Under the pieces are notes generated by a model. That model worked only from the letters and a program-made list of their open reading frames with translations. It made no database searches and was not told the origin of the DNA. A program made the translations under genes and the position numbers. Of a stretch of DNA of 64,000 bases, positions 18,023 to 28,476 are shown piece by piece. Source of the stretch: Longimicrobiales bacterium (GTDB lineage: Bacteria; Gemmatimonadota; Gemmatimonadetes; Longimicrobiales; Gaopeijiaceae). How positions within the stretch are numbered: the first letter of the stretch is position 1; the number at the start of each line of letters is the position of its first letter. The stretch lies in NCBI GenBank assembly GCA_028823235.1, contig JAPKBW010000001.1, forward strand, positions 62,001 through 126,000. Reading direction: 5' to 3'.

Positions 18023-19279
18023 ATGACCACACCGCCCGTAGCCCGACGCCTCCGCGAGGGCCAGCTCAAGAAGTCGCCGATCCGCGAGATCATGAAGCTT
18101 GCCGATCGTCGAAATATCATCGCGATGGGACTCGACCCCGACGACGTGATCTCCTTTGCCGGGGGATGGGTCAACCATGAGGCGCCCGACGGCCTAAGAG
18201 CCGAATACGCCCATGTAGCAAATGACCCACAGCTCTTCCACGAGCTGGGTGCCTACTCCCCGACCCGCGGCCTTCCGCGCTTCCGCGACATGATTCTCGC
18301 GGTCGATCAGGCGTTCTACGGGACGGAGGGCCTTGCCGACGAGCACCTCATTGTTGGCTCAAGCTCGACTCAGCTCACACATACACTGTTTTCCACACTT
18401 CTTGATCCAGGCGACCGAGTCGTTCTGTTCGACCCGTCGTATGCGAACTACGGTCCTCAGCTGAATCTCGGGCCGGACGGCGTCGAAATTATCTGGCTGC
18501 CGGTCTTCGATTCAGACGACTGGGCGTTCATGCCTGATCCCGAACAGGTCGTGGAGAATTTCTCGCACGTTCTGGCAGAGCACGCGCCGCGGCTGGTCCT
18601 CTTCTCGTCTCCTGACAACCCGACGAGCCAGCTCATCGGAGACGACGTCTTCTTCGAGATCGTGAACCGTGCGGCAGCCGCGAGTTGCTTCGTCGCGGTC
18701 GATTTCGCGTATCGGGCGCAGTGCTTCCAGCAACCCGAGCCAAAGTATTTCTCCGCGAGCCCTGCGGAGTTCCCGAACCTGATTCGGCTCCACTCGAACT
18801 CGAAGTGGTGTCGTGGACTCGGTCGCCGGCTCGGGTGGATCGAGGCGGCGCCTGAGGTGGTGAACGCCCTTGAAGTGGTGCAGCAGAGTACCGCGCTGTG
18901 TCCGGACTCGGTACACCAGTACGCGCTGGCCGCCTATCTAGAGAAGGCGCTCCCTGACGGCTCCCTCGCGACCTACATGGACGAAAGTCGGGATCTCTAC
19001 CGCGCGGCAGCCGTGCACACGGTCGAATGTGTGCGGCGCCACATGAAGATGCCGTGCCTCGACGCGCACGGTGGCCTGTATACGGTCGCCGACGTGGGGC
19101 GAAACGGTGACGAGTTCGTCCGCGAAGTCCTGGCCAGCACTGGGGTCATTTTCGTACCCGGAAGCGGCTTCGGGCCGGCACTCGACAACGGCATCCGAAT
19201 CTCGTTCGGCCCACTGGTGAACGACCTCGCCCGCATCGAGGAAGGGTTCGAGCGCGTAGGCGCTTTCCTCGGGAGCTAG
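18023..19279 (+). CDS. PLP-dependent aminotransferase, class I/II (MocR-like fold)
   Basis: A 418-residue fold-type I PLP enzyme. The start at 18023 was chosen because earlier codons in the frame do not look conserved. Features: FAGGWVNHEAPDG (substrate-side N-terminus), NPTSQ for the PLP pocket at about residue 198, VDFAYRAQ with the Asp that contacts the PLP nitrogen (about 223), and the Schiff-base Lys in HSNSKWCRGLGRRLGW (about 256). The C-terminal Arg for the substrate carboxylate is in NGIRISF. The layout resembles 2-aminoadipate/aromatic aminotransferases. Substrate is not determinable. Divergent from the exported-protein gene, with a 260-base gap showing no recognised gene. Confidence 0.84.
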   Translation: MTTPPVARRLREGQLKKSPIREIMKLADRRNIIAMGLDPDDVISFAGGWVNHEAPDGLRAEYAHVANDPQLFHELGAYSPTRGLPRFRDMILAVDQAFYGTEGLADEHLIVGSSSTQLTHTLFSTLLDPGDRVVLFDPSYANYGPQLNLGPDGVEIIWLPVFDSDDWAFMPDPEQVVENFSHVLAEHAPRLVLFSSPDNPTSQLIGDDVFFEIVNRAAAASCFVAVDFAYRAQCFQQPEPKYFSASPAEFPNLIRLHSNSKWCRGLGRRLGWIEAAPEVVNALEVVQQSTALCPDSVHQYALAAYLEKALPDGSLATYMDESRDLYRAAAVHTVECVRRHMKMPCLDAHGGLYTVADVGRNGDEFVREVLASTGVIFVPGSGFGPALDNGIRISFGPLVNDLARIEEGFERVGAFLGS

Positions 19280-19306
19280 CGATTCACCAGGCGGACCGAG
19301 TGAGAT

Positions 19307-22300
19307 CTACGAGATCGGCCTCCTCGGTCTCGGCGGCGCAATGATCACCGAGAACCCAGCCTGACGCACCATTTCGTTGAAGTCGTCGAGGCGTGGGCCC
19401 ATCAACTCCTCATTCGTGCCCTGATGCACCGTCCAGCGCGCACGCAGATCACCCAAAACATCGCGTGAGCCCATGCTCACTCCAGCTTCGGCACCATCCG
19501 CGTTCCCGTGTAGGAACACATACTGGAATTTGAGACGCGTCGGGAAGTTGATGACGGTCTGTCCGTCGACCGTGCGGCGCTGGTAGAGCGAGTCCGCGAC
19601 GGTCTCCATTTCACCTGCCAGCTCACCACCGGCGGCGACGACCTCGGTCCCCGCTTCGTCATCCCCAATCTTTTCGACAAGCGACTCGATCTGGTCGCGC
19701 ACATCGTTGTTGCGGGCCACACCACGGTGGATCGCAGTGAGTTCAGCAGCCACCTCGGCTACGAAAGCGTCCTGTGCGATGTAGTCAGACAACGTCGCCT
19801 CCACACGCGGGTCTATCCGGACCTCGAGTGGCTGGGTCATCGACCACTCGCCGACCGTCATCCGAACCAGGTAGTCACCCGGCACGACCCTCCGTCCAGC
19901 GAGGGATCCGAACACGTAGGCACCCGGAATATTCGGAATCGACTCATGCCGAAGATTCCACTGGATGCGGTTCGCTCGGCCCGACACACTCAGGGGGCTC
20001 GCACCCGGACTTAGCTCTTCGTCCGGCGTCGTACTCAGAGTCCGCACGACATCGCCCACTGCACTGAGGATCTCGATCGATACGGACTCACCCTCGGCAG
20101 GTTCAGCCCCCAGCATGAAGTCGATCATCGCGCCGCTCGGGCCATTCTGTCCCTCACCGCCGCCACCGAAGCCACCACCGCCGGCCAGTCGATAGGTGTG
20201 GCGAGGTGCAAAGAGGTGGCTCTCCCCGTCCACTACGTCAGCCGTCTGCTGAAGCGGTGACAGGTCGTCGAGAATCCAGAAACCGCGGCCTGAGGTCGCG
20301 ACCACGAGATCGTTCTCGCGCTCGTGCACAATCAGGTCGTTGATCGGAGTGTTCGGGAGATTCAGCTGTAGCGACTGCCAGTCCCCGCCATCGAACGAGA
20401 CATACATACCAAGTTCGGTGCCGGCGTACAGGAGCCCCGGGCGGCGCGGGTCCTCGCGGACCACGTGGACCCATGCGTCTTCAGCGAAGCCCTCCGAGAT
20501 CTCATCCCACGATGCACCGTAGTCCCGCGTCACGTATGCCGTCGGCGTGAAGTCGTTGAACTTATAGTTATTCACCGCCGCATACGCCGTCGCCGGGTCG
20601 TGAGGGGAAACCGCGATCTCGTTGATCATGACCTCACCCCAGTCGTCCGGAGTGACATCGGTCCAGGAAGCACCCGCGTCGCGGGTTACGTGCACGAGGC
20701 CGTCGTCGCTGCCGGTCCAGATGGTTCCTTCCTCGTGCGGCGACTCGGTGAAGGCGTAGATGGTCCCGTAGATCTCACCGCCAGCTCCCTCGTTCGTGAT
20801 CGGCCCACCACCGTAACCCTGCTTTTCGTCGTCATCGCGGGTCAGGTCAGGGCTGATTTCGTCCCATGTCATCCCCCGGTCGCGCGAGCGGACGACGTGA
20901 TTCGAAGCGTGGTAGATCGTGCTCGGATCGTGCTGCGACACGAAGATGGGCGCGCTCCAGTTGTACCGGTATTTCATCTCCCGGCCCTGAAGCGCTGCAG
21001 GCATCACCGGATACGCCGCGATATCCCTCGACGCTGATGTGCGATGGTCGAACTCCGAGATGATCCCCATGTAGCATCCGGCGTACACGAGACGAGGATC
21101 GTCGCGGTCGAACGCGGGGCGGGCGCTTTCACAGCCACCAACCTGGTACCAGTCCTTCCACGAGATGCCTCCCGCCCCACGGCTCGCGATCGCAACAGAG
21201 CTGTTGTCCTGCTGACCACCGTAGATGTAGTAGGGGAAGCGATTGTCCACGTTGACGCGGTAGAACTGTGCAGTCGGCTGATTCTGCTGAGTGGACCAGG
21301 AGCGCCCACCGTTGAACGACACGTTCGCGCCACCGTCATTGGCACCCACCATCACACGGTTGTCGTTGGGGCTGATCCACAGGTCGTGTGTATCGCCGTG
21401 AGGAACCGAGACGTTGGTGAAGGTCCGCCCTCCGTCGATCGACTTCATCATGGGGGCGTTCAGGACGTAGACCGTCTCCTCGTCGAGCGGGTCAGCGAAC
21501 ACCTCGATGTAGTACCACGCTCGTGCGCGGATCGTCCAGTTGTCCGTCATGAGCGACCAGGATTCTCCGGCATCGTCAGAGCGAAACAGCCCACCGCCCG
21601 GATCGGCTTCGACCATTGCGAAGAGCCGGTCTGGATTTGCGCGCGAGACATCGATGGACGTCTTGCCCATGAGATCCGGGAAGCCGGAGTTGATTTCCTG
21701 CCAGGTATCTCCGCCGTCGAGTGATTTGTAGAAGCCACTCCCTTCCCCGCCACTAACCACCTGCCAGGGAAGCCGGCGGTGGTCCCAGAAGGATGCGTAG
21801 AGAATGCGCGGATTGGTCATGTCCATGGCCAGATCTGACGCCCCGGAATTCTGATCGACGTAGAGAATGAGTTCCCAGTTCTCACCGCCGTCTTCAGAGC
21901 GGTAGATCCCTCTTTCCGGGTTGGGGCCATACGGCGCGCCCTGCGCGGCGACGTAGACCACGTCTGGATCGTTCGGGTGGACACGAATGCGAGAGATCGA
22001 TCGAGTCATGTCGAGACCGAGATGGTGCCACGTTCGCCCGGCATCTGTCGACCGATAGACCCCATCACCGTGGGAGGTCATCACTCCCCGAATCGCGTGC
22101 TCCCCCATCCCGACATACACGACGTTCGGATCGGACTCGGAGACGGAGATCGCGCCCACCGACGATGTCTCCAGTTGGCCATCCGAGACGTTTGCCCAGG
22201 TGGTGCCGGCATCAGTGGTCTTCCACACGCCTCCCCCGACCGTGCCCATGTAGTACGTGAGCGGGTCACCCACGACGCCGGTCGAGGCGACAGACCGCCC

Positions 22301-22456
22301 ACCCCTGAAGGGCCCGATGCTCCGCCACTGCATACCTGAGTAGAGCCCGGGGTCCACGGCTGCTTCCTGTGCGACCAGAGGTTGTACGACAGCACTCGCG
22401 GCGACGAGGACCAGAAATGCGCGAATTGCACCAGAGACACCGAATCGGCCAGACAT
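19307..22456 (-). CDS. Sortilin-like BNR-repeat exported protein (first copy)
   Basis: A 1049-residue secreted protein from the ATG at 22456. The signal peptide is cleaved near LVAQEA. Most of the length is BNR/Asp-box repeats in a ten-bladed propeller of the VPS10/sortilin type: SxDxGxTW motifs recur (for example [32 protein letters not shown]). The tail (about 800-1049) contains beta-sandwich segments and a helical section, as in glycosyl-hydrolase-like proteins common in Gemmatimonadota and Acidobacteria. No catalytic residues are recognised. A role in surface peptide or glycan binding is inference. It has a second copy at 24414-27485. Confidence 0.82.
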   Translation of the reverse strand: MSGRFGVSGAIRAFLVLVAASAVVQPLVAQEAAVDPGLYSGMQWRSIGPFRGGRSVASTGVVGDPLTYYMGTVGGGVWKTTDAGTTWANVSDGQLETSSVGAISVSESDPNVVYVGMGEHAIRGVMTSHGDGVYRSTDAGRTWHHLGLDMTRSISRIRVHPNDPDVVYVAAQGAPYGPNPERGIYRSEDGGENWELILYVDQNSGASDLAMDMTNPRILYASFWDHRRLPWQVVSGGEGSGFYKSLDGGDTWQEINSGFPDLMGKTSIDVSRANPDRLFAMVEADPGGGLFRSDDAGESWSLMTDNWTIRARAWYYIEVFADPLDEETVYVLNAPMMKSIDGGRTFTNVSVPHGDTHDLWISPNDNRVMVGANDGGANVSFNGGRSWSTQQNQPTAQFYRVNVDNRFPYYIYGGQQDNSSVAIASRGAGGISWKDWYQVGGCESARPAFDRDDPRLVYAGCYMGIISEFDHRTSASRDIAAYPVMPAALQGREMKYRYNWSAPIFVSQHDPSTIYHASNHVVRSRDRGMTWDEISPDLTRDDDEKQGYGGGPITNEGAGGEIYGTIYAFTESPHEEGTIWTGSDDGLVHVTRDAGASWTDVTPDDWGEVMINEIAVSPHDPATAYAAVNNYKFNDFTPTAYVTRDYGASWDEISEGFAEDAWVHVVREDPRRPGLLYAGTELGMYVSFDGGDWQSLQLNLPNTPINDLIVHERENDLVVATSGRGFWILDDLSPLQQTADVVDGESHLFAPRHTYRLAGGGGFGGGGEGQNGPSGAMIDFMLGAEPAEGESVSIEILSAVGDVVRTLSTTPDEELSPGASPLSVSGRANRIQWNLRHESIPNIPGAYVFGSLAGRRVVPGDYLVRMTVGEWSMTQPLEVRIDPRVEATLSDYIAQDAFVAEVAAELTAIHRGVARNNDVRDQIESLVEKIGDDEAGTEVVAAGGELAGEMETVADSLYQRRTVDGQTVINFPTRLKFQYVFLHGNADGAEAGVSMGSRDVLGDLRARWTVHQGTNEELMGPRLDDFNEMVRQAGFSVIIAPPRPRRPIS

Positions 22457-22603
22457 CAGAACTCCATAAAAGAAGGGGCTGAGAAGATCCCTGTGCCCCT
22501 TGCTCGCGGGCAAGGGGGTGGGCTGCTAGAGGTCGATGAGGGGCGCCGGTCGCGTATTCACACCTCCAATGGCGAGACCGTTCCGGAAACCCTCCGGACC
22601 GCC

Positions 22604-22906
22604 ATGAATGAGTACGCTGTGCACCGAACACTTCGGGCCCTGGCCCTCACCGCCCTGATCGCGGCCTCCGCCTGCTCCGAAGGCGGCCGGAGAACGTCCA
22701 GGAACTACCTCCCCCGCGAGGCGTACGTGACCTGCCCGCCCCTGCCTCGGGAGTCCGTATGCTTCGCACTCGACTCACTGCGCTCGCCGTCATCACCTTC
22801 GCCACCTCCCCGGCCGAGGTTCACGCGCAGTCCATCGATGACCCCGCACGCCTCGCAGGCATTGAGCGCGTTCAGCTACGCGCTGATGCCGCCTGGGACG
22901 AGATGA
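22604..22906 (+). CDS. Doubtful small lipoprotein overlapping the next gene
   Basis: A 100-codon frame beginning MNEYAVHRTLRALALTAL with a lipobox-like IAASACSEGG. Its second half overlaps the 22759 gene in another frame and becomes Ser/Pro-rich without family character. It could be a genuine short lipoprotein whose end overlaps the next gene, or the 5' part of a gene cut by a frameshift. Only the signal-like N-terminus supports it. Confidence 0.25.
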   Translation: MNEYAVHRTLRALALTALIAASACSEGGRRTSRNYLPREAYVTCPPLPRESVCFALDSLRSPSSPSPPPRPRFTRSPSMTPHASQALSAFSYALMPPGTR

Positions 22907-23241
22907 TCACGCAGTCCGCGGGTGGTGCGACAGGATCTCAGTTCAAAGAAGCGCTTCGGATGACATTCAGCGACGCGATCACATCTGCGGACGCAGCCCC
23001 CAGCGTGGTCGCGGGAGCGCCCCTGACCGTGGTCTGCCACGTGGACACATTCTACGAAACTGGGCAGATCGTGTATTCCCTGCGCACCCAGCTCGAGCGC
23101 TCCGGCGACGACGGCCAGCCGGTCATTGTCTGGATCAAGAGTTGGGTCGGAAACTTCAGTGTGCAGCAGATGCACGTGATGTTCACGCTCGGGGACCAGT
23201 GCGCTGAGAGTTTCCTGGACGACTGGAAGAGCGTGAACTAA
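22759..23241 (+). CDS. Exported protein of unknown function
   Basis: A 160-residue protein with a signal peptide (MLRTRLTALAVITF, cleaved near EVHAQ). The mature part is mixed alpha/beta, with two Cys residues (VVCHVDTF and GDQCAES) that could pair. The final segment NFSVQQMHVMFTLGDQCAES is well-formed and the ORF ends cleanly. No family is recognised. It lies between the two BNR giants on the opposite strand. Confidence 0.55.
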   Translation: MLRTRLTALAVITFATSPAEVHAQSIDDPARLAGIERVQLRADAAWDEMITQSAGGATGSQFKEALRMTFSDAITSADAAPSVVAGAPLTVVCHVDTFYETGQIVYSLRTQLERSGDDGQPVIVWIKSWVGNFSVQQMHVMFTLGDQCAESFLDDWKSVN

Positions 23242-23435
23242 TTGCGCGATGACGTCGTGGAGTAGGGTTTCGGCTACCTCCGTCGGGCGGAAATCACGCC
23301 CGGCGTAGTTGCAGGTCAGCTTCCCGGGCCGCCCTGGGTCACCCCGTCCTCTTCGGTCTCTCGCTGCGGCAGACCTACTCGCGGCCTTTGCCGTCCGGAT
23401 CTCGGACAGGGACAGCTTCATTCCGTGAGGCCGCG

Positions 23436-23849
23436 CTAATCCGCCGGCGTCGCCGGAGTAAGCCCAATCTCGATGTTCTCGAACGTGCCGGCACCCTGAC
23501 CACAAAAACTCGCGAGCCTCATCTGCTCAGTCTCGAAGCCTACGCGCACGACTGCGATGATGAGCGGATCGCAGTTCGGATCGCGCTGCCCCGGTGGTGG
23601 CCCTGACTCAAGCTCCCAAGAACCGGCAGCATCTGTAATGTCCGTATCCCGAACGGCCGTCGTCAAATCAAGCGGAGCCGTGTACCTCAGCGTCATCTGA
23701 GCGTCCTCCACAACTTGACCCGCTGTGTAACCGGCACCATCTACCGCAGCGATGACCGTTCCGCGGAAGAGAAGAATGTTCTCGGGCTCGGTCGAACCAC
23801 ACGCCGAGAGGGCGAGAGTCAAGACGAGGAGCCGGGCGTATCTGTTCAC
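23436..23849 (-). CDS. Lipoprotein of unknown function
   Basis: A 137-residue lipoprotein if started at the GTG at 23849, which places a clean signal (LVLTLALSACGS) at the N-terminus; longer ATG versions up to 24074 would bury it. The mature part (RGTVIAAVDGAGYTAG and ITDAAGSWELES) resembles the first strands of a carboxypeptidase-regulatory-like (transthyretin-type) beta sandwich, with two Cys residues (PNCDP and ASFCGQG). Function unknown; a surface-exposed beta domain is likely. Confidence 0.5.
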   Translation of the reverse strand: MNRYARLLVLTLALSACGSTEPENILLFRGTVIAAVDGAGYTAGQVVEDAQMTLRYTAPLDLTTAVRDTDITDAAGSWELESGPPPGQRDPNCDPLIIAVVRVGFETEQMRLASFCGQGAGTFENIEIGLTPATPAD

Positions 23850-24413
23850 AAGGCTGACTTGATTTGGGATTGCGTGTGGAATTTCACTTCGTGGAACGAT
23901 GATGATCCGACTTTGGATCGTCCAGATGTCCACATCTGTTAGGTCCTGCATCCGGATACGGGTCCTAGTACCCTGAGCGACCAGCGAGTTCACCGCCCGT
24001 GCCACCCAAGGGCTTTCTCGTGTCCCGGATTCCCTTGATTTCGAGGCCCGGGAACAGACAAACAATCCTCCCATGGCCCTTAAGGCGGCGGCAGAGTTTC
24101 TGTTCGAATCTCAATGCGCGGAGTGCCACACTACCGCCGAGAGTCGCCGTACCCCGACGCAGTCTCTCTCGGATCGAGGACAAGGCGACCTTTTGTCGCC
24201 GCGCTCCGAACCGAGGTCTTGAGATCAAAAGGCGGAGGCGCATATCACGAAGCCAGGCTTCTTAAATCGAACCCAGACTGCGCCTGCGTCGACATATGCG
24301 ACGCAGTCTTAAAAGAACTCACGTCGCGGCGATGGGCTCTCGAGCCTGTACACGGCCGAGCCGCAACGCTTAGTGGTCACGAGCCGCCATTCTTCACGCG
24401 CTGTCACACTCTG
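23850..24413. other. About 560 bases without a supported gene
   Basis: Six-frame reading shows only short frames with unnatural composition. No tRNA, repeat or strong hairpin was found. The part nearest 23850 should hold the promoter of the lipoprotein gene and the rest lies downstream of the second BNR gene. Confidence 0.35.
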
Positions 24414-27400
24414 TCACGCGGGCAACCTCGCGGCGAGTGCCGTCCAATCGGCCGACAGCTGAGTAAGTGCATCGGTGAGGAAGCCCCGCTGGGACGCCTG
24501 GTCCGCAGCCAGTGGTCCGACCCAGCCGTCCATAGATCTGTAGAGGCCGCCGATCCGGCTGCTCAGTTCTTGCATCTGCCGTGCCATGTCTCGCAGTTCT
24601 GTCTCGAGCCCGGCGTCGACGTTCAGAGCGTCGGTGTCAGCATCCAGCATGGCAGCCCATCTCCCCACCGCACGGGAGAGTGCCTGCGCTTCACCCATAC
24701 GCTCCCACACGTCGAGTTGTGCGGCGGTCCACTCCGCTCGTTCCGAGGGGTCAAACTCAAGGCGAGGATCTTCGCGTACCTCAAAGGTCTGCTCCGAGGT
24801 CAATCCACCAGACGTGAGTCGCGCGGTATAACGACCGGGCACCACCCACGGGCCAGCGCCCCCACCTCGACCGACCCGACCGCCGCCGCCAGCGACGGCG
24901 TCGCCTCCGATGCGGGCATATCGCAGATCCCAGACGACACGGTTCATTCCGCGGGTCGCGCCGTGCTCCAACCCCGCGACCTGCTGCCCCGTCGAGTTCA
25001 GGATCAAAATGTCAGCCGACCCGTCGCCAGCAGTCCAGAAGTCGAGGATCGCCCCGTTCGGGGGGTTCTCACCTTCAAAGATCATATTCCCGGTGTGTGC
25101 CTTCTCAGCGCGATAGCGAATCTGCTCGGCCGGCTCGACACTGAAGAGGTGTGAGGCAGACACGGCCACCGAGGCATCCATTTCCTGAAGCGCGTTCACG
25201 TGATCGAGGATGTAGATCCCTCGCCCGTGCGTCGCGAGCACCAGGTCGTTGTCACGCGGATGAACGACGAGGTCGTTCACCGCGACGGTAGGAAAGCCAC
25301 CTTTGATCTCGACCCAGTTCTGTCCGCGGTTCCACGACCAGAAAACACCCATCTCGGTGCCGAGATAGAGGACTTCAGGGTTACGCGCGTCTTCCCGCAC
25401 GACGCGAACAACGCGCTCGGCCGGCAGATCTCCGATGATCGAGCGCCACGAATTTCCATCATCCTCAGAAACCCACAGGTAGTTCTCGTAATCGTCGTTC
25501 CGGTAGTTGTTCGCGGCCACGTACACCCGACCGGATACGGTCTTAGACGCGTGAACCTGATTGACCCACATGAGTTCAGGCACGCCCGGCATGGCATCAG
25601 TCGCGATACGCCAGGTCGTCCCGTCGTCGCGCGAAATCTGCACCATGCCGTCATCCGTGCCGGCATAGAGAGTCCCCGGAGAGAACTCGGACTCTGCGAT
25701 GGCGGTCAGAGTCGGCCAGTACGGAATCCCATCATCTAGTGACAAGACGAAGGAGTCCGCCGCCTGGTCCATGATGACGAGCCCTCGTCGATCCGTGCCC
25801 GAGGTCAGGTCCCCGAGTGACGCCCAAGTGTCGCCGCGGTCAGTGCTCTTGAACAACTCATTGAGGCCCGCATAGAGCGTCTCGTTGTCGTGCGGACTGA
25901 TGATGAACGGACCGTCCCAGTTGCCCGGAGGCATCGCGTTCCCGAACGCCTGATACGGGTCGTCGAGGTCGGGCCACGTCGTCCAGTTCCGTCGGGCTCC
26001 GATGAAGCCCTCGGGCTGATTAGGTCGAATATTACGACTCGCCCCGGTCTCCATGTCCCAGCGCGTGAGGCCGAGGTACTGGCTCTCAGAATAGAGGACT
26101 CGGTTGTCGGTGGTGTCGACGAGACTCAGGAAGCCGTCTCCCCCGCCCCAGCGGACCCAGTCTTCGTTGAGGATGCCCTCAGACCGATACGTCGCGTTCG
26201 GCCCACGCCAAGAACCGTTGTCTTGCAAGCCCCCGTAGACGTTGTAGGGGTGGGCCAGATCGACCGACACGCGGTAATACTGACTGAGCGGCAGCGCCGT
26301 GTGGTAGAGAAAGTGATCGCCGCGGTCATAGCTGATGCCGAGGCCGCCGTCGTCGAGCTTGATGACATGTCGCGAATCGTGCGGATTCACCCAGACGAGT
26401 CGGTCATCGCCATGGGTACGGTGTTCCCGCGGAACGGTGAACGTGACGCCGGCGTCGTCGGAGTAGCTATACGAGTTGAGCATGTAGATGCGCTGATCAT
26501 CGTTCGGATCAACCATCGGCTGGCTGGCATACATAGGCCGTGGGTTCCAGTCACTCTGGAAGGTCCAGTTCTCGCCACGATCATCGGTGCGGTAGATACC
26601 AGCGAGACGCTGCTCGTAGGCGGTCGACGCGTTGAAGCGCTCGCCTTGCTCCAGACTGATGTAGACGATGCGCGGATCGGATCGGTAGATCGTGATACCG
26701 ATCCTTCCGATGTCCCCGGTCGCAAGCCCATTATCGAGTCCCGAGTTGGTGAGCTTCGTCCAGTTCTCACCACCGTCCGTGCTCTTGTACAAACCACTTC
26801 CCGGCCCGCCGCCGTGGAAACCCCAGGGCCGCCTCTGACGCTGGTACATCGCCGCGTAGAGGATGTCGGGATTCGATGGATCCATCGCGACATCCACCGC
26901 TCCCGTCTGCGGATCAACGAAGAGCACCCGTTTCCACGTCTCGCCGCCGTCCGTGGTCTTGTAGAGACCGCGATCAGGGTTCGGACCCCACAGATGGCCC
27001 ATGGAAGCGACATAGACGATATCGGAGTCATCTGGATGCATGACGATCCGGCCGACATGATGGCTCTCTTCAAGGCCCATGTTGGTCCAAGAGTCGCCAC
27101 CATCGGTCGACTTGTAGACACCGTCGCCCCATGAGGACGACTGCCTGTTAGCCCGCTCCCCGGTTCCGACCCAGACGACGCTTGTGTCCGTCTGATGAAC
27201 CGCGATGTCGCCAACGGAGTGAACCGCTTCGGTCTCAAACACCGGCGCGAAACGCACACCGTTGTCCGTTGTCTTCCAAACTCCGCCCGTCGCAGCCGCG
27301 ATGTAGTAGACCTTCGTATCCATTTCTACGACAGCCATGTCGACCAGGCGGCCGCTCATATTCGCAGGTCCGATGGATCGAGGCTGAAGCGCATCGAGGT

Positions 27401-27485
27401 CGGCGCGCGACACCTGTCCGTGAACAGGTGTCGCCACGGCAAATGCGAGCGTCGAAAGGGCGAGGGTCTGAGTCAGAAAGCGCAT
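24414..27485 (-). CDS. Sortilin-like BNR-repeat exported protein (second copy)
   Basis: A 1023-residue secreted protein, homologous in plan to the 19307-22456 gene. The signal peptide MRFLTQTLALSTLAFAV is cleaved near VHGQ. BNR/Asp-box repeats dominate: KTTDNGVRF, KSTDGGDSWTNM, KTTDGGETWKRV, SEDDGNSWRSI. A Gly-rich segment (AVAGGGGRVGRGGGAGP, about residue 870) separates the propeller from the helical C-terminus. The two copies share the opening RSIGP and the order of blocks but differ through most of their length, so the duplication is old. No enzyme site recognised; probably a surface binding protein. Confidence 0.82.
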   Translation of the reverse strand: MRFLTQTLALSTLAFAVATPVHGQVSRADLDALQPRSIGPANMSGRLVDMAVVEMDTKVYYIAAATGGVWKTTDNGVRFAPVFETEAVHSVGDIAVHQTDTSVVWVGTGERANRQSSSWGDGVYKSTDGGDSWTNMGLEESHHVGRIVMHPDDSDIVYVASMGHLWGPNPDRGLYKTTDGGETWKRVLFVDPQTGAVDVAMDPSNPDILYAAMYQRQRRPWGFHGGGPGSGLYKSTDGGENWTKLTNSGLDNGLATGDIGRIGITIYRSDPRIVYISLEQGERFNASTAYEQRLAGIYRTDDRGENWTFQSDWNPRPMYASQPMVDPNDDQRIYMLNSYSYSDDAGVTFTVPREHRTHGDDRLVWVNPHDSRHVIKLDDGGLGISYDRGDHFLYHTALPLSQYYRVSVDLAHPYNVYGGLQDNGSWRGPNATYRSEGILNEDWVRWGGGDGFLSLVDTTDNRVLYSESQYLGLTRWDMETGASRNIRPNQPEGFIGARRNWTTWPDLDDPYQAFGNAMPPGNWDGPFIISPHDNETLYAGLNELFKSTDRGDTWASLGDLTSGTDRRGLVIMDQAADSFVLSLDDGIPYWPTLTAIAESEFSPGTLYAGTDDGMVQISRDDGTTWRIATDAMPGVPELMWVNQVHASKTVSGRVYVAANNYRNDDYENYLWVSEDDGNSWRSIIGDLPAERVVRVVREDARNPEVLYLGTEMGVFWSWNRGQNWVEIKGGFPTVAVNDLVVHPRDNDLVLATHGRGIYILDHVNALQEMDASVAVSASHLFSVEPAEQIRYRAEKAHTGNMIFEGENPPNGAILDFWTAGDGSADILILNSTGQQVAGLEHGATRGMNRVVWDLRYARIGGDAVAGGGGRVGRGGGAGPWVVPGRYTARLTSGGLTSEQTFEVREDPRLEFDPSERAEWTAAQLDVWERMGEAQALSRAVGRWAAMLDADTDALNVDAGLETELRDMARQMQELSSRIGGLYRSMDGWVGPLAADQASQRGFLTDALTQLSADWTALAARLPA

Positions 27486-27730
27486 GTACGGCTCCGGGGA
27501 AGATCAGGACGAGCACGAACGCTCACCCCCGACAATCGAACCAACTGGCCCCAACGGGTATCCAACCCGTTAAAACCGGGTCGAAAAGATGTCGCGAGGA
27601 CCCGGGGGCGTCCAATGCCCCCGCTTCTTGCGGGAACCGCGCTCGACTGAAGCTTGTACAGATGGACCGCGCCTTCCTGCCCGAGCGGACGGCACCAGCC
27701 ACTACACGAACCGAGATCACTTCGCTCCAC

Positions 27731-28417
27731 ATGAAGACGCTCAACCTCCGCGATACGGCCCTGATCGCCTCGATCGCCCTTGCTGGTGCCTGTGGTGGGT
27801 CAGCAACGACCGAGAGATCAACTACACCCCCGCCGAGCTCATCCTCAGGCGGTGGCCAAGGCCTGATCGTTCAGCCCGGAGCACCTGGACAGGCGGGGCG
27901 GTCGTTTTCGACCGACGAGCTCGCCGCCGTCGAGGGCGTGTCGTACGTCCAGGCAGATGTCGACTTCATGCAAGGCATGATTCCGCACCACGCTCAGGCC
28001 TTGGAAATGACTGCGCTGGTCCGCCAACACGCCTCGACCGGTGCCGTACGTACCATGGCGCTGCGGATGGAGATCTCGCAGCGAGATGAGATCGGCTTGA
28101 TAGAGGGGTGGCTCCGCGAGCATGGCGAGGCCATCGAGATGCCGGGGATGGGCATGAGTGGCATGCACGTGATGCCAGGGATGCTCACGCCGGAGCAGAT
28201 GACGGAGTTGGCGAATGCCAGAGGAGTCGAGTTCGATCGCCGCTTCCTGGAAGGGATGATTCAGCATCACTACGGGGCCATCGACATGGTCTTCAACCTG
28301 TTCAATACGTCGGGCGCCGCCCAGGAATCGACCATCTTCAAATTCGCTGAGGACATCGACGCGGATCAGCTCATGGAAATCGAGCGCATGCGGGGCGTTC
28401 TCGCGACGCTGCGCTAG
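27731..28417 (+). CDS. DUF305 lipoprotein
   Basis: A 228-residue lipoprotein (signal MKTLNLRDTALIASIAL ending LAGACGG) with a Ser/Pro/Gly linker and a DUF305 ferritin-like helical domain. The two family motifs are FMQGMIPHHAQALEM (about residues 81-95) and FLEGMIQHHYGAIDM (about 176-190), plus a Met/Gly-rich stretch (GMGMSGMHVMPGM) between them. These His and Met residues suggest metal binding, copper in some relatives. It is followed 59 bases later by the LVIVD-repeat protein. The ATG at 27731 fits the signal peptide best. Confidence 0.86.
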   Translation: MKTLNLRDTALIASIALAGACGGSATTERSTTPPPSSSSGGGQGLIVQPGAPGQAGRSFSTDELAAVEGVSYVQADVDFMQGMIPHHAQALEMTALVRQHASTGAVRTMALRMEISQRDEIGLIEGWLREHGEAIEMPGMGMSGMHVMPGMLTPEQMTELANARGVEFDRRFLEGMIQHHYGAIDMVFNLFNTSGAAQESTIFKFAEDIDADQLMEIERMRGVLATLR

Positions 28418-28476
28418 TCATTGATAGAACCGAACACATCGTACGCCAAACCAATCCGTTCACGAGAGGTGAAGGA

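Noticed and set aside
25890-27134. 414-codon plus-strand frame inside the second BNR gene
   Set aside because: It lies fully opposite a strong repeat protein, has no ribosome site and has no family pattern; GC-rich DNA gives long antisense frames.
27500-27625. tRNA-like GGTTCGA T-loop and GC hairpins upstream of the DUF305 gene
   Set aside because: The stem lengths and anticodon arm do not form a cloverleaf on either strand, and the GGGGGC/GCCCCC stem lacks a T-rich tail.
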